Positions 62,401 through 64,000 of a stretch of DNA of 64,000 bases are shown one piece after another (positions within the stretch are counted from its first letter, which is position 1; every line of letters begins with the position of its first letter). A model generated the notes under the pieces. It did no database searches. It was not told the origin of the DNA and saw nothing but the letters and a program-made list of their open reading frames with translations. Source of the DNA: Streptomyces sp. SLBN-118 (GTDB taxonomy: Bacteria > Actinomycetota > Actinomycetes > Streptomycetales > Streptomycetaceae). The translations under genes were made by a program, and so were the position numbers. The DNA is taken from positions 1,116,001 through 1,180,000 of the forward strand of contig NZ_VFNP01000001.1 in NCBI RefSeq assembly GCF_006715635.1, given 5' to 3'.

Positions 62401-64000
62401 GGGGCAGGGGTGTCGCGCGGGGTGGGCTCAGTGGGGTTGTTGGGTGGTCCAGGCGGCGATCTGGGCGCGGGAGGTGAAGCCGAGTTTGACGAGGATGTGT
62501 TCGACGTGGCCTTCGGCGGTGCGGGGGGAGATCACTAGTTTGGTGGCGATCTGTTTGTTGCTGAGTCCCTGCGCGATCAGGGCTGCCACTTCGCGTTCCC
62601 GCCGGGTGAGCGGCACCGCCTCCTGTGCCGCGGACGCGACCGGGCCTGGGCCCGCTGCGGGTGCCTTCTCACCCAGGGCAAAGGCGTAGGCATCCTCGAC
62701 CGAGAGTTCTGCGCCCGAGGCGAAGGCGGCCTGGAACGCAGCTTCACCCAACGCCCCACGCACCGAGGCCTCACACCGGACGTGTTCGGCAAAGAGGGGT
62801 CCCTCGAGGATCGATGCCGAGAGGTTTTGATCCGGAGGCGCTGTGATTACCTTGACCGCGCCGAGCAGTCGTGCTGCCTGCTCGTGCTCGCCCTCCTGGG
62901 CGGCGATCCAGACCAGCGGCTCGGCGCAGTGCACGCAGGCCAGATAGTCTCCGACGGTTCGCCCGAGCCGCAGGCCTTCACGCAAGAGCGTCGTGGCCCG
63001 GCGGGTGTTGCCCCGGCGGATCATCTCCAGGCCGACAGCCCACAGGGCCCAGGATTTGCCCCAGATGGAGCCCTTCTCCTCACACAGGGCAACCGCCTCT
63101 TCCCCGTACTCGAGGCCACGCGGGTCGCCCAGCAGGGACAAGGCCACGGCCAGAATGATCAGCGAGACCACCATGCCACCGTAATCGCCCAGGGCACGCT
63201 GCCGCTGAAGTCCCTCGGTGGCCAGCGCGAGCCCGCCCTCGATGTCGCCCGTGCCCAAGGTGACCGAAGCGGTGAACTGGGTCGCCCAGGCCAGAGCGGA
63301 CCGGTCACCAATCCGTTCGGCTGCCTCCCGGGATTCCACCAGCAGACGAAGCGCCTCAGTCATGTCACCCTTTTGCCGGTATGCGAACCAGCCCAGGACC
63401 CACAGGGCTTTGGCCCGCTCCGGGCTGTCCTCCACCTCCAGCGCGAGCGCCCGCTCGAGCCAGCCACGGGCCTCGCTCCACGTGCCGACGGAGTACCACG
63501 GCGCCCACAGGCAGCCGGCCATCTCCATGGCGGCTGTGGCCTGGCCGGGCTCGTCCAGGCTGTACTCCAGCGCCGCACGCAGGTTCGGCCGCTCCACCCG
63601 CAGCCACGCCAGCCAGTCCAGATCGTCCGGCCCGAACCAGTCGGTCTCACCCTGCTTGACGAGGTGCTGGTACCAGTCACGGTGCCGGCGTCGCAGAGCC
63701 GGCTGCCGGCCGGAAGCGGCCAGCAGGTCCTGCCCGTACTGGCGCAGCGTCTCCAGCAGCCGGTAGCGCATCCTCCCGCCGCTCTCCTCACACCCCACGA
63801 CCGACTTGTCCACCAGGCCCGCCACCAGGTCAAAGACCGCCCCACGCTCGATCCCCTCCCCACAGCACACCGCCTTAGCCGCTTCCAGGTCCCAGCTGCC
63901 GGAGAACACCGACAAACGCTCCCACAGCAACCGCTCCGGCTCGGAGCACATCCCATAGCTCCAGTCGATCGCCGCCCGCAACGTCCGCTGCCGCGGCAGA
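62398..64000. repeat. Long inverted duplication, right copy (LAL gene)
   Basis: This is the complement of about 49370-50970. It spans the visible part of the second LAL gene and about 30 bases beyond its stop. Confidence 0.85.
62428..64000 (-). CDS. LuxR-type ATPase regulator (LAL family), second copy, 5' end outside window
   Basis: About 524 residues are visible, from the end of the ATPase region (PRQRTLRAAIDWSYGMC) through the TPR-like part to the LuxR helix-turn-helix (LTRREREVAALIAQGLSNKQ), with a normal stop. It matches the protein from 48604-50940 almost throughout. It differs at, for example, WFAYRQKGDMTEAL (WFTREGGDTTEAL in the other copy) and in a 25-residue segment before FAEHVRCEAS. 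The frame is intact, so both copies may be active. Confidence 0.9.
   Translation of the reverse strand, partial: LPRQRTLRAAIDWSYGMCSEPERLLWERLSVFSGSWDLEAAKAVCCGEGIERGAVFDLVAGLVDKSVVGCEESGGRMRYRLLETLRQYGQDLLAASGRQPALRRRHRDWYQHLVKQGETDWFGPDDLDWLAWLRVERPNLRAALEYSLDEPGQATAAMEMAGCLWAPWYSVGTWSEARGWLERALALEVEDSPERAKALWVLGWFAYRQKGDMTEALRLLVESREAAERIGDRSALAWATQFTASVTLGTGDIEGGLALATEGLQRQRALGDYGGMVVSLIILAVALSLLGDPRGLEYGEEAVALCEEKGSIWGKSWALWAVGLEMIRRGNTRRATTLLREGLRLGRTVGDYLACVHCAEPLVWIAAQEGEHEQAARLLGAVKVITAPPDQNLSASILEGPLFAEHVRCEASVRGALGEAAFQAAFASGAELSVEDAYAFALGEKAPAAGPGPVASAAQEAVPLTRREREVAALIAQGLSNKQIATKLVISPRTAEGHVEHILVKLGFTSRAQIAAWTTQQPH

Noticed and set aside
1..64000. tRNA, rRNA and CRISPR elements
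   Set aside because: No cloverleaf arms, conserved rRNA stretches or spaced identical repeats were seen on reading; a covariance search was not possible.

Overview
The window looks like chromosomal DNA of a Streptomyces or a close relative. Base composition is about 70% G+C, third codon positions are almost all G or C, and the gene content is typical: a Tex protein, an SCO6745-type protein, RsbW-like ATPases, LAL regulators, ABC sugar importers without their own ATPase, and many secreted lectin-bearing hydrolases. No rRNA, tRNA or CRISPR array was seen. Every family name rests on recognition of motifs, because no database search was possible.

Region 1 (1-19.6 kb) is core-like, compact and mostly intact. 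A leftward run of five overlapping genes (1-4562) carries a GT2 glycosyltransferase, two CDP-alcohol phosphatidyltransferase-fold proteins, a glycerol-1-phosphate-dehydrogenase-like enzyme and a nucleotidyltransferase. It is divergent from an epimerase gene. This is the logic of an alcohol-phosphate-containing envelope polymer or lipid. Next comes a two-component system divergent from a ferric-reductase-like flavocytochrome, an FMN-binding protein and ApbE, which together form a flavin-based transmembrane electron-transfer module (6019-10940). The module is bracketed by a 48-bp inverted repeat. After it lie a CDF metal exporter, idi, an RsbW-like ATPase, an enoyl-CoA hydratase homologue, two DJ-1-fold genes, an SCO6745-like gene and tex with a perfect terminator.

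Region 2 (19.6-35.5 kb) is accessory and partly decayed. An ECF sigma operon (22247-23711) and a separate secreted discoidin protein gene (20545-21732) share the same ECF-like promoter and upstream palindrome. A zinc-ribbon coiled-coil gene, IS110 and IS3 remnants, a frameshifted GH3 gene, a discoidin fragment and two ricin-lectin hydrolases follow. The two hydrolases share a 221-bp direct repeat.

Region 3 (35.5-47 kb) is a polyol or sugar catabolic locus: 2-hydroxyacid dehydrogenase and FGGY kinase, PfkB kinase, SBP plus two permeases, zinc alcohol dehydrogenase, DeoR regulator and HAD hydrolase. A second ECF sigma gene (47408-47941) is interrupted by one TAA codon just before the region 4 helix-turn-helix.

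Region 4 (48-64 kb) is an alpha-glucan-type uptake module: a secreted glycosidase, a LacI regulator, a debranching-like enzyme, and an SBP with two permeases. Similar palindromes, TTTTGARCGCTCAAAA-like, precede each of its transcription units. The module lies between two nearly identical, oppositely oriented LAL regulator genes and is littered with IS3, IS1182 and group II intron remnants.
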